DNA of 64,000 nucleotides, taken from assembly GCA_006503475.1 (NCBI GenBank), contig RSEH01000004.1:124001-188000 (forward strand). The letters run 5' to 3'. This DNA is from Stentor roeselii (Eukaryota; Ciliophora; Heterotrichea; Heterotrichida; Stentoridae). The translations under genes and the position numbers were made by a program. How positions within the stretch are numbered: position 1 is the stretch's first letter; every line of letters starts with the position of its first letter. Positions 1 to 8,792 of this stretch are shown one piece after another. The notes below the pieces were generated by a model. That model had not been told where the DNA came from. It worked only from the letters and a program-made list of their open reading frames with translations, and did no database searches.

Positions 1-778
1 CCATATCAAATTTAAACAAGTCATTCGCAGTTTTTTTCATTTCGACAAGTCCCCCAAACACAAACATGAACTGCCCGACACTAGCAGCACAATGCCAAGC
101 TCTTTTCGAAGGCGAATCACGAGCATTAAGTTTATTCCACTGCATATCCTTGAGATGTAGTACATAAAGATCAGAGAGTAAGGCAGTATATCCATAAATA
201 CCTCCAAAAACGACTAGTTCTTTAGTTTCACTGCAATAAACAGTTGAATGTCCACGTCTTGTTGAAGGGTTTTCCCCGAAGACTTCGCAAATTTGCCATT
301 TAAAGGAACTGTTGAGCTTCCATAACTTTGTGAAAGTGTCGCATGAGTTGTTCCATGCTAAGGAGTCCCAACCGCCTAGAAGGAAAATCTCGTTTTCAGC
401 TAATGTCAGGCTGTGGTCTCGTCTTCCTGCCGGGTAGTCCCAGTTTGAGGAACTTGTTCTTGTCAAGGCCTTGCTTGACTGGTCCAGAGGGTCGTATACA
501 AATACTTGGTCACTGTAGTCTTTTTCGCTCCACCCTCCAAATGTCACCATACGGCCTTCTATCTCGACTGAAGAGTGACCGACTAGACTGGTTTCACATG
601 TTTTTTCCAGTCGCCAATCTAAAGACTCCAGATTGAGCCTATAAATATTTCTACTTTCAGAGTCCCCAAATCCTCCAAAGATAAGAACACTAGAGTTATG
701 AGGTATATAAACTCCTGCAAAAGCACACAAGGGTTCAGGGATTTTGTTTTGAAGCTGAACATATTCAAAAGAACTCAT
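1..778 (-). CDS. kelch-repeat protein, C-terminus cut by window edge
   Basis: An uninterrupted frame reads leftwards from an ATG at 776-778 to base 1 with no stop, so only the N-terminal 259 residues are visible. The product starts MSSFEYVQLQ and contains kelch blades marked by hydrophobic strands ending in double glycine (VLIFGG, MVTFGG, IFLLGG, LVVFGG, MFVFGG) followed by aromatic and Trp positions (LDWRLE, MQWNKL). Kelch blades form beta-propellers that bind protein partners; no enzymatic domain is visible in this part. There is no signal peptide. It is divergent from the kelch gene at 790, with only 11 bp between the two start codons. Partner and process cannot be told from the sequence. 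The kelch call is firm; the full architecture is unknown because the gene runs off the window. Confidence 0.85.
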   Translation of the reverse strand, partial: MSSFEYVQLQNKIPEPLCAFAGVYIPHNSSVLIFGGFGDSESRNIYRLNLESLDWRLEKTCETSLVGHSSVEIEGRMVTFGGWSEKDYSDQVFVYDPLDQSSKALTRTSSSNWDYPAGRRDHSLTLAENEIFLLGGWDSLAWNNSCDTFTKLWKLNSSFKWQICEVFGENPSTRRGHSTVYCSETKELVVFGGIYGYTALLSDLYVLHLKDMQWNKLNARDSPSKRAWHCAASVGQFMFVFGGLVEMKKTANDLFKFDM

Positions 779-789
779 TTATTGTATTT

Positions 790-2139
790 ATGGACCTGAG
801 TCCAAGTCCCTTCGAAAGAAATCACCGAAAAATCCGTGATTTCGGAAGAACTTTGATGAAAAACCCAAGAATCAGATTCGGGCCATCAAGTCCCCTTCTC
901 TACACCAGAGACAATCACATGAATCCAAAAACCGAAAGACTTCAACTAAGTCCTTCCCCTGTTCTTCTATCATCATCAAGTCTATCCTTTTTTGACGAGC
1001 TAGTCAAAAAACACAATTCTTTAAAACCTGCAAACATGAAAATCGACCCTCAAATCCAAAGAAAAGAAACACTTTCTTACCACTGGAAAAAAATTCTTAC
1101 TAATGGAGCCAGTCCTGAATCACGATGCGGGGCTCATCTGGTGGCCTTTGAAAACTTTTTAATTCTTTACGCTGGTGAAAAGTCAGACCCTTCGATTGAC
1201 TTGCATAGATTGAACTACAACAGCCTTACTTGGGAAAGAGTTTCTTATGACCCGACTGAAGCTCCAACAGCTTTTCGAGGACATGTCGCTGTTTCTTATA
1301 AAGAATTTCTTATTGTTTATGGCGGGTATGACTTTTATAACGTCAAACTTAATATTCGCAGTTGTAGCAGCTCGATTTACTTTTACAATGTTTTGTTGAA
1401 TACCTGGAAATGTCAAAGAATCAATGGAAGTGGGCCTGAACCTCGCAGGAATCATGCAGCTTGTGTTGTGGGAGATTCACTTGTTATCTGGTCAGGGCAG
1501 AACTCAAGAGGCGACTACTTGTCTGACGTTTCTGTCTTGGACCTGAAAAGTCTTTCATGGATTCGATTTGATGTTGTTGGAGATGTTCCAAGTGCCAGGA
1601 TTAAATCTACTTTAACTTCTGTTTTTTCTGCAGAAAGTAAAGGATTCAATAATTTGAGTATTTTTGTGAGACCTGAACAAGAAGATCATTGTTATTATGG
1701 AGTTTATTTGTTTGGAGGAAGGGATGATAATGGAAGGTGTTTTAATGATTTGTTTATTTTGAGGAATAAACATTTTGGAAAAGTTGTTAAGTTTAAGTCG
1801 CTGTTGTGGAATCGGCTTGGAGGTACTGGAAAAGTCCCTTGTCCCAGGTATGATCATAGTGCTTGTGTTATTGGAAAGCATTTAATTGTGTTTTCTGGAA
1901 GGAATGATGATAATTTTTTACCTGAACTCTGTGATTTACATGTTTTTAATGTTGTTGAAGGTGCTTGGGTTGAAGTTAATGTTTTTGGAGAGATTCCTTC
2001 GGCTAGGTTTGCTGCGTCTTCTGCTGTCTTGGGGAATCGGGTTATTATTTTTGGAGGGAGGAAACTTACTGGGTTTGTTTCTATGGAAACTTTTGAACTG
2101 GAGACTAATCAGAAAAGGGTGATGGAATATAAGGTGTAG
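790..2139 (+). CDS. kelch-repeat beta-propeller protein
   Basis: This 449-residue frame ends in TAG. The first ~100 residues are Ser/Pro-rich and look disordered, with two SPSP motifs. From about residue 110 there are kelch blades: LILYAG, FLIVYGGYD, LVIWSG, VYLFGGRDDNG, LIVFSGRNDDN and VIIFGGRK, each preceded by R-x-x-H/A-type turns (PRRNHAAC, PRYDHSAC, SARFAASS). It is probably a cytoplasmic scaffold; the partner is unknown. The start at 790 lies 11 bp from the start of the divergent kelch gene, so the true start could be a later Met at residue 23 or 43. Sense-strand composition shifts from C-rich at the 5' end to G/T-rich at the 3' end. The blade pattern makes the kelch call secure, although the blades are not closely similar to those of the neighbour. 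Confidence 0.88.
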   Translation: MDLSPSPFERNHRKIRDFGRTLMKNPRIRFGPSSPLLYTRDNHMNPKTERLQLSPSPVLLSSSSLSFFDELVKKHNSLKPANMKIDPQIQRKETLSYHWKKILTNGASPESRCGAHLVAFENFLILYAGEKSDPSIDLHRLNYNSLTWERVSYDPTEAPTAFRGHVAVSYKEFLIVYGGYDFYNVKLNIRSCSSSIYFYNVLLNTWKCQRINGSGPEPRRNHAACVVGDSLVIWSGQNSRGDYLSDVSVLDLKSLSWIRFDVVGDVPSARIKSTLTSVFSAESKGFNNLSIFVRPEQEDHCYYGVYLFGGRDDNGRCFNDLFILRNKHFGKVVKFKSLLWNRLGGTGKVPCPRYDHSACVIGKHLIVFSGRNDDNFLPELCDLHVFNVVEGAWVEVNVFGEIPSARFAASSAVLGNRVIIFGGRKLTGFVSMETFELETNQKRVMEYKV

Positions 2140-2398
2140 ATACCATGATGAATAACTTTTGAAGTTCTAGAAATATAAAATATGGTCTCTTATATCTATC
2201 CTGAGTGATCTTAAATCTTAATCTAATCCTGGATGATTTTTTAATTTGAAGTGACTGATCTCTAAAATATGTATAAGATAAAAAGCCAAAACTCAAAAAC
2301 AAAATGATCTAATTTTCATATTCATATTGATGAGAAATCCACATTAATCTCTTATTCTGATCTTATCTTATCGAACAAATTTTCTAAATCTTATAAAA

Positions 2399-4303
2399 AT
2401 GTCAATTGGTTTCGCTATCACTCCAAGGACTGACTGCCCTCATACACCATCTCTACTCTACGATCTTCCTCCTCTAGACAGTTCTTTATTTACCCAAGTA
2501 TGTGAAGTGTGTTCAGATCCAAGAGAAAACTGGTTTTGCCTATCCTGTGGAAAAATAGAATGCTCAACATACATAAACAGCCACATGGCAGCGCATTCAG
2601 AAGAGTCGTCACATGAAATAGTCCTGAGCCTTGCAGACCTATCAATCTGGTGCTATTCATGCAAAAGTTACATAACAACTCCAGTTCTCTCAAAGTTCGT
2701 AAGAGACCTAGGAAATCTCAAGCACTTAGAAAGTAATGAAAATCTTTCACTTGACTCAGCAAGTGCGCGAGATCTTGAAAATATTCGACAAGACGACCTT
2801 CTCTCTGAGTTAAAAGCAGCTCAGAATGCGCGACAAGTGGGCGGAATGTATGCTGTTACTCCTAAAGACGACTGCCCACATGTGATATTAGAACATATCA
2901 ATGAAGATTTTTCGATATTTGAGTCGATTCAAGCTTCATCATCGTGCTTCGACTGTTCAAACACGTCAGAAAATTGGGTCTGTTTGAAATGTGGGGCAGT
3001 TAAATGTTCGCGTTATGTTAATGAACATATGATGATACATGCTTGTGAGACTTCACATGCCATATCGCTTAGTCTTTCAGATCTGTCCTTCTGGTGCTAT
3101 TCATGTGAAAGCTACATCGTCGACCTTGACCTAAGCGAAATATACAGAATCTTCTCAGACAAAAAATTCGGTAAGCAAATTCCCAGAAGCAACAACTCAA
3201 CCGCTCACGTGACCGAAGAAGAAAAACAAGAACATTTCGACAGCGAAGAAGTCCTCGACTCAAAAATCACAACATTAGCGGAATGGATCCAGCAATCAAA
3301 ATACTTCATCGGTTTCACAGGTGCAGGTATAAGCACAAGTGCAGGAATCCCAGACTACCGAAGCGGCTTCAACACTGTTTTGCCCACAGGAGCCGGCTGT
3401 TGGGAACGAAAAGCAGCGAAAGGCATAAAAAAAGAAAAACCAAAAATCCGAGTCGCAATAGAAAAAGCCCTTCCTACTTTCACTCACATGTCTCTTTACA
3501 AGTTATACGAAGAAGGACTGTTAAAATGTCTTCTAAGCCAAAACGTCGACGGTCTTCATCGAAAAAGTGGAATCGCACCAGAGAAACTTGCTGAGTTGCA
3601 TGGAAATGCAAATGTTGAAAAGTGCTTAAAATGCAAAAAGGAGTATTTGAGGGACTTTGGGGTCAGGAATAACCCGCATGTCCATATGCATGAAACTGGA
3701 AATCTTTGTGATGACCCTGAATGCAGAGGACCTTTGATTGATACGATTATTAACTTTGGAGAAAATCTGGATTCTGATGTGCTGGAAAATTGTTTTAAGG
3801 CTAGTGAAAATGCTGATCTTTGTCTTGCTATGGGGTCTAGTTTAAGGGTTAATCCTGCGGCTATGTTTCCTAAAACGGTTTCTGAACATGGAAAACTTGT
3901 TATTGTTAATTTACAGAAAACTCCACTTGATAGATATGCGCTCAAAATTAATGCTTTGTGTGATGTTGTCATGGAAAAACTTATGAAAAAACTTGGACTT
4001 GATGTACCTCAGTTTTACTTAAAGAGAAAGATTTCGTATGGAAGGCGTAATGGAAAGTTTTACTTGAAAGGAGTCGATTTTAATGGAGACCATTACTCTT
4101 TTTTGACTAAAGTTTGCTTTGATGACACTCAAGTCAAAAAAGAACCTTTTGTATTCGATCATCGATTTACTTCTATTGAATTGCATTTCCAAGGACACTA
4201 TGGGGAACCGCCATTAAAGATTGATATTCCCAGTGAAAATTTTGAAGAAAGAGAAAAGTCCATGTGTCTTACTTTCGATCCTTTATCTGGTAACTGGATT
4301 TAA
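2399..4303 (+). CDS. SIRT7/SIRT6-type sirtuin with two N-terminal UBP (BUZ) zinc fingers
   Basis: Predicted NAD+-dependent lysine deacylase of 634 residues. Two ZnF-UBP domains lie at ~13-100 and ~159-240. Each has the DCPH opening, ENWxCLxC, an H-rich centre (YINSHMAAH; YVNEHMMIH) and WCYSC, closely like the HDAC6 ubiquitin-tail-binding finger. The Sir2 core at ~298-532 shows GAGISTSAGIPDYRS (308-322), QNVDG (381-385), catalytic His in LHGN (401), a zinc site at C409/C412/C437/C442, INFGE and GSSLRVNP. The C-terminal VNLQKTP...CDVVMEKLMKKLGL resembles SIRT7/SIRT6 rather than SIRT1-3. A 100-residue tail follows. Finger 2 keeps the Arg (R205) that contacts the ubiquitin C-terminus in HDAC6; finger 1 has Thr there. 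Cellular location cannot be read. It is preceded by TTATAAAA directly before the ATG. Confidence 0.92.
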   Translation: MSIGFAITPRTDCPHTPSLLYDLPPLDSSLFTQVCEVCSDPRENWFCLSCGKIECSTYINSHMAAHSEESSHEIVLSLADLSIWCYSCKSYITTPVLSKFVRDLGNLKHLESNENLSLDSASARDLENIRQDDLLSELKAAQNARQVGGMYAVTPKDDCPHVILEHINEDFSIFESIQASSSCFDCSNTSENWVCLKCGAVKCSRYVNEHMMIHACETSHAISLSLSDLSFWCYSCESYIVDLDLSEIYRIFSDKKFGKQIPRSNNSTAHVTEEEKQEHFDSEEVLDSKITTLAEWIQQSKYFIGFTGAGISTSAGIPDYRSGFNTVLPTGAGCWERKAAKGIKKEKPKIRVAIEKALPTFTHMSLYKLYEEGLLKCLLSQNVDGLHRKSGIAPEKLAELHGNANVEKCLKCKKEYLRDFGVRNNPHVHMHETGNLCDDPECRGPLIDTIINFGENLDSDVLENCFKASENADLCLAMGSSLRVNPAAMFPKTVSEHGKLVIVNLQKTPLDRYALKINALCDVVMEKLMKKLGLDVPQFYLKRKISYGRRNGKFYLKGVDFNGDHYSFLTKVCFDDTQVKKEPFVFDHRFTSIELHFQGHYGEPPLKIDIPSENFEEREKSMCLTFDPLSGNWI

Positions 4304-4560
4304 TAGTTAAATTTTGAATGAAAGTGTTAATTTTAGTGATTTTAAATCAATTTTAATATTTTATATGGAATAAATTTTAAGATTCATTTAAGCTGCATGT
4401 TTTAAGTTTAATCTGATAGAAAATCATTGACATTTGCACTATTACAAAAAAATTATTAATTATTTTGAAGTTGGTAAAACCTTCAAATATCTCCATTTTC
4501 ATTATAATCTACTTAAATGTTTGTAACGGGTTAATATTATCTTAGAATAACTATAAAATA

Positions 4561-5877
4561 ATGGGATCATGTGTAATCAAGCAAGAAAAACCAAAAAAGT
4601 GCTCTCTAGTGAGTTCTCCCTTATCCTCTAAAGTTGAGTTCTCAAAAAGTAAAAAAAAGTTAGGTATTCATTCAGAGTACTCCTTTACCCAAATAATTGG
4701 TCACGGTCAGTTCGGCACAGTAAGAGCGGCAGTGAAAAAGTCAGACGAAGACAAAAAGACCATAGCAATAAAATCTATTCCGAAAAAAAACTTCACTAAC
4801 AACAAGCCCCTTCGAAGAGAGTTCAAGATAATGACAACAATCGACCACCCAAACATAGTCCGTCTTTTAGACGCTTATGAAGACCAGCTTTACCTTCATC
4901 TGGTGATGGAAATGTGCACAGGAGGAAACATTTTTGAAAGAATAGTCCAACAGGGTCCATATTCCGAAGTAAAAGCTTCAGTGGTCATGAAGCAGCTATT
5001 AGAAGCAGTCGACTATCTTCACTCGAACAATATCGCGCATCGTGACCTGAAGCCAGAAAACCTTCTTTACACCTCTCCAGACTCAGAAACAATAAAACTT
5101 TGCGATTTCGGCACTTCTATTAAATCTAGTGAAAAAAGACAGCTTATTTCATTAGTCGGGACTCCATATTATCTAGCCCCTGAAATCATTGAAAGGTCTT
5201 ATTCCAAGTCATGTGATGTCTGGTCTTTAGGAATCATTCTTTACTTCCTTCTCATCGGAAAGCACCCTTTTCGAGGAAAAACTGCAAAAACGGTCTTTCA
5301 AAAGGCTTCAGGTGGATTCACATCAGTTGACCTTAGCGAGTATTCACATCTTTCGCACCATGTCAAAGACTTACTGCAGAAAATGTTGAATCCTAATGAC
5401 CGCAGAAGAATCAGCTCAAAACTCGCCTTAGAACATTCATGGTTTTTGACTGAGGAGAGAAAAAGTGGAATTTTTGACTTTTCTTTAGACTTGTTGAAGA
5501 AAATAAATGCTGATCGTAAAGTTTGGAATATTTTTTTAGATGTTCTTATTAGAAACTTGAAGGAAGAACAGGTTGATGTTGTTTGTGAGGAGTTAGGGAC
5601 TATTAATCAAGATGGAGTTCAGGAGATTAATGCTGAAAAGTTAGCTTTTATTTTGAGGAAGTGTGGATTTGATAGGGTGGCTGATGATCTTGATGCTAAG
5701 GCTTGTGAGATTGAAGGGGGATTCACAGGAGAAGTTAATTTGAATGATTTTGGAAAAGTTTTGAAAGAAGTTAAAAAGTTGGATGTTGAGGAGTCTTTTT
5801 GGATAAAAAGTGAACAAGTTGGATTCAAAGGATTACCTGCTGAAGAAACTGAATGTCTTCCGATCAGAAAGAACTGA
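4561..5877 (+). CDS. CDPK-like serine/threonine kinase, likely lipid-anchored
   Basis: Complete CaMK-family kinase domain (~40-295): glycine loop GHGQFG (47-52), catalytic lysine K71 in IAIKS, HRDLKPENLL with D162, DFG at D182, GTPYYLAPEII and DVWSLG. The N-terminus MGSC suggests N-myristoylation on Gly2 and palmitoylation on Cys4, as in many calcium-dependent kinases. A C-terminal helical region (~330-425) sits where CDPKs carry EF-hands. Its loops (NQDGVQEIN and a GGFTGEVN segment) are degenerate and show no canonical DxDxDG loop, so calcium control may be weakened or lost. At 438 residues it is slightly shorter than a typical four-EF-hand CDPK. It ends with TGA. The kinase call is firm; CDPK versus a CaMK-like kinase is less so. 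Confidence 0.9.
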   Translation: MGSCVIKQEKPKKCSLVSSPLSSKVEFSKSKKKLGIHSEYSFTQIIGHGQFGTVRAAVKKSDEDKKTIAIKSIPKKNFTNNKPLRREFKIMTTIDHPNIVRLLDAYEDQLYLHLVMEMCTGGNIFERIVQQGPYSEVKASVVMKQLLEAVDYLHSNNIAHRDLKPENLLYTSPDSETIKLCDFGTSIKSSEKRQLISLVGTPYYLAPEIIERSYSKSCDVWSLGIILYFLLIGKHPFRGKTAKTVFQKASGGFTSVDLSEYSHLSHHVKDLLQKMLNPNDRRRISSKLALEHSWFLTEERKSGIFDFSLDLLKKINADRKVWNIFLDVLIRNLKEEQVDVVCEELGTINQDGVQEINAEKLAFILRKCGFDRVADDLDAKACEIEGGFTGEVNLNDFGKVLKEVKKLDVEESFWIKSEQVGFKGLPAEETECLPIRKN

Positions 5878-6832
5878 TTAATTCGTAGATTAATTAGTTT
5901 ACGATATTGTGATGATATCTAGTTGGTAGGAGGTATTTTAAATTTTTTAAAGATTATAGGAAAACAGCATTTTATATACTATTAAAAGATTGTAATCAAA
6001 CTAATTGTTTCTTAAAATTTATGCATCGAAAGTATCAAAATGAACTTTATTCTATAATAAAATAACTTCAATACTTCGTTTAGTGTCTATTGAATTTTAA
6101 TATTGTTTAATATGATCAAATGGTAGTATATTTAACTTTATATTATATGAAAATGTATTTAAAGTCTGTTTAGTGCATTTCTATATCAAATCAATTCTTA
6201 CTTGATTTTGAAATTGGGATTTGATAATATTATAAAATTAGAGAAATCATATGAGAGAAATTTCTTAGTAATAACCCTTAACTTTATTAATCTCATTAAT
6301 TTCAAGTTTTTAAAAGATCATTTCAAAGTAAATACTAAAGTTTATGAATTCTTTTTAGAGTTTGATTATAATACAGATTTTTCCTTTATCCTATATAAAT
6401 AGTTAAAGAAATTTTATATTTTACTATAAACTATTGAAGAATTTGATATTTCTGCGACTAATATAGTCTAATAGTATGATTTTTATTGATAGAAGGAATA
6501 AATTCATATAAAGTCTTCTGGCTAGTTTAAAAGAATATCAATCCAAGACTCTTTTCAGATTAAACTCCAATAGTTTTAATATTAGCAGAAAAACATTAAA
6601 TCATTATATACTGAATAGCTTTTCAAGTGAATATTGGGAACGAAGAAATTTGGATAAATTTACGAAACAAATAAAAAATGATAATCGGGAAAATTCTTTA
6701 GGAGTATTCTTATAAAAATTGTAAGTTGACTATCTTTTCATATATATTTTAGATTAGCCAAAGGGCCTCCTTTAATTAACTCTGATATGTATATGAAATA
6801 TTAAAGTAAATCAATGCATTTTTCCTATAAAA
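5878..6832. other. AT-rich intergenic DNA with short coding-like relics
   Basis: This stretch follows the kinase and precedes the chitin-synthase relic. It is very AT-rich. A short ATG frame at 6202-6402 (66 residues, rich in Phe, Ile, Asn and Lys) shows no domain and looks like chance. A stop-free, ATG-less stretch at 6512-6715 reads like protein and is listed separately. No RNA gene, repeat array or regulatory motif is recognised. Confidence 0.5.
6512..6715 (+). pseudogene. possible coding relic, 67 codons without ATG
   Basis: The frame starting at 6512 stays open for 67 codons to a TAA at 6713-6715. It has a mixed composition including Trp, Arg and acidic residues (for example SSEYWERRNL), unlike the Phe/Ile/Asn/Lys-dominated frames of random AT-rich DNA nearby. 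It follows an in-frame stop and has no start codon. It sits just upstream of a clear pseudogene, so it may be a fragment of another decayed gene. I do not recognise the family. Chance openness is quite possible. Confidence 0.25.
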
Positions 6833-7837
6833 ATAACTGATAATTTACTTATAGAGTTAGAGGGTGAACTGGAATATCATTGTTTATTTCTCAACCAAAT
6901 CACGGAATTCAAGATAAAAAGTTGCTCTTCAGTTATCGAAAGGAATAAATCACTATGGAATAATTGATAATAATCTTGGTGATTTTGCAGATTATTTTCC
7001 CGAGTTCAATTCTTATAGTTGTAACTATGTTTAACTAAGAGCCTCTGATGTTTGCAAAAACAATTTAGGCGATTCATAAAAATATAGAAGAATTTGATAG
7101 ATAAGGGTTGAGTAATGATGATATTATTACAATATTTATGGTTGATGCAATAAGCCTTTTTACGATGGGTTTTAGAAAATGAAAGAAAAAAATCATAGAC
7201 ACAGAAACTATTACGATAAAATATTTGAAATAGATGCAATCTATACAAGAATAAAATAAATTCAATTAAGATTAAATCTCTGAAGTTTGATTAATTTTTT
7301 ATTAAAATAAAACCATTATTTTCTATACATATTATCGAATCGTAAAAAATTTTAAAAAAGAAACAGGTCAAGAGCTCTCTTCTGATCAGAAATTCCAGGA
7401 ACTCTTAGAAACAAAGTATAAAATTGAAAAAATCAATTTCCTCAAAAGTTTAGCCTAAACCATTTAAAACGAATGATTAAAACCTTAATTAAAGACAGAC
7501 ACTGCGAGATGTCTAATTCCTTTAATTGTAAAGCAAAATTTTCTTATAACTCAAAAAATTATTTAAATCTTTACTTTTGCGTAAAACATGAGAAAAAAAA
7601 AATTTAATAGTCATCTGTGGTTCTTCGGAGGGTTTTGTAAGGTCATCAACCCTGAATACTGTGTCCTTATTGATGTAGGAACAGAACCTTAGCCAAATGC
7701 ACTTTTTTTACTTTATCGAGCATTAGAAAAAGATGCTCAAATAGCTGGAGCTTGTGGAGTTATCGTTCCAATCGAAGAAGATTCAGTTTTTATCTGTTTT
7801 ACTATGCTCAAAAATTTGAGTACAAGTTTGTCATGAT
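6833..7837 (+). pseudogene. decayed, 3'-truncated duplicate of the chitin synthase gene
   Basis: Aligns by eye with the 5' part of the intact gene at 8793. Shared stretches include 'gaatatcattgtt' near the start, the region around 7380 matching 9250 (amino acids SSDQKFQEL versus SNDQKFQEL), and ~7616-7760 matching ~9520-9670 almost base for base. The start ATG is ATA (6833-6835), although the CCTATAAAA immediately upstream is kept. A CAG codon of the parent has become TAG (7690-7692). Several one-base indels and an extra ~80 bp near 7255-7335 break the frame. Similarity stops around 7837, so the catalytic QRRRW region and membrane domain are absent. It cannot encode a functional enzyme. Confidence 0.9.
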
Positions 7838-8792
7838 TAATCAATATAATCAAAATCCAGCTATATAATTTACTTCGATTTTAATTAAATTGAAGAAATT
7901 TATTTTTAAAATAAACTTTGAAGCTTTTTAAATTAGCTTTCTTATTCTGGTACAATAATTTCTTAGAAATTAAATACATCTTACAATTAATACATTCTGG
8001 AAAGGTGTAAAATTTGATATATAAATAAAATGATTGTATAATTTATGAGTTTGATTCACTAAGAGACTATGCATTGTGCAATAATTAATATTATTTAATG
8101 AAAATCACATTTTTTAAAATAATTTAACTAGATTTATGATCAAAATTCATCAAAGTTTGTCAAAATTAATTTAAGTTAGTTTTTTTATCTATCTTTAGGA
8201 ATCTCTATCATTTTATATATAAATTATTTAAATAAAACAGTTTTTCTGGAAAAAAAGAAATATTGTGATCTTTTCTTGAATAATAATAATTTGAATTTAC
8301 CATAGTCCATAGTAAAATAATTTATTTTTTTCTAGCTCCTTAGTGTTAACATATATTTAATAAATTTTTAATGCATTCTTATTTTAGTTTCTACTTTCAC
8401 ATTATTGAATATATTAGTTCTGTGCGTACTTGTTCATATGTGAGTTAATATCAAAAGATAATACGACTGCTATTATTAGGTATACACAAACATCTAGACC
8501 CTAATTATAAAATCACTTAATGAATTCTACAGTATATTCATATGATATTTTTCGAAATCAATGAATTATATCTTAAACTTCTAATATTGCTTAAGCTTAT
8601 TTATTCAATTTTTATAACTTAAAACGAAAATTACAATCATCAATTGATATTGACTTAGATTACCTCATTTATTCTATGACTTTATGTGTTTATTCATAAT
8701 CCACTCAAGTATCTCTTCAAATTGTTAAAAACTATTCATATAAATGTTAATATTGAATTTACAATACCGCCATTTTAATTTATCCTATAAAA
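7838..8792. other. intergenic, AT-rich, nothing recognised
   Basis: No frame of coding character, RNA gene or repeat was seen between the end of the chitin-synthase relic and the intact gene. The last bases before the next ATG are CCTATAAAA, matching the bases kept in front of the relic's mutated start. This element was therefore part of the duplicated unit. Confidence 0.5.

Noticed and set aside
6202-6402. 66-codon plus-strand frame after the kinase gene
   Set aside because: Composition follows AT content (Phe, Ile, Asn, Lys) and nothing conserved is visible.
7690-7692. TAG replacing a Gln codon, as if TAG were reassigned to Gln as in many ciliates
   Set aside because: The surrounding copy has a lost start, other stops and frameshifts, and intact genes here end at TAA, TAG and TGA. 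It is a pseudogene mutation, not code change.
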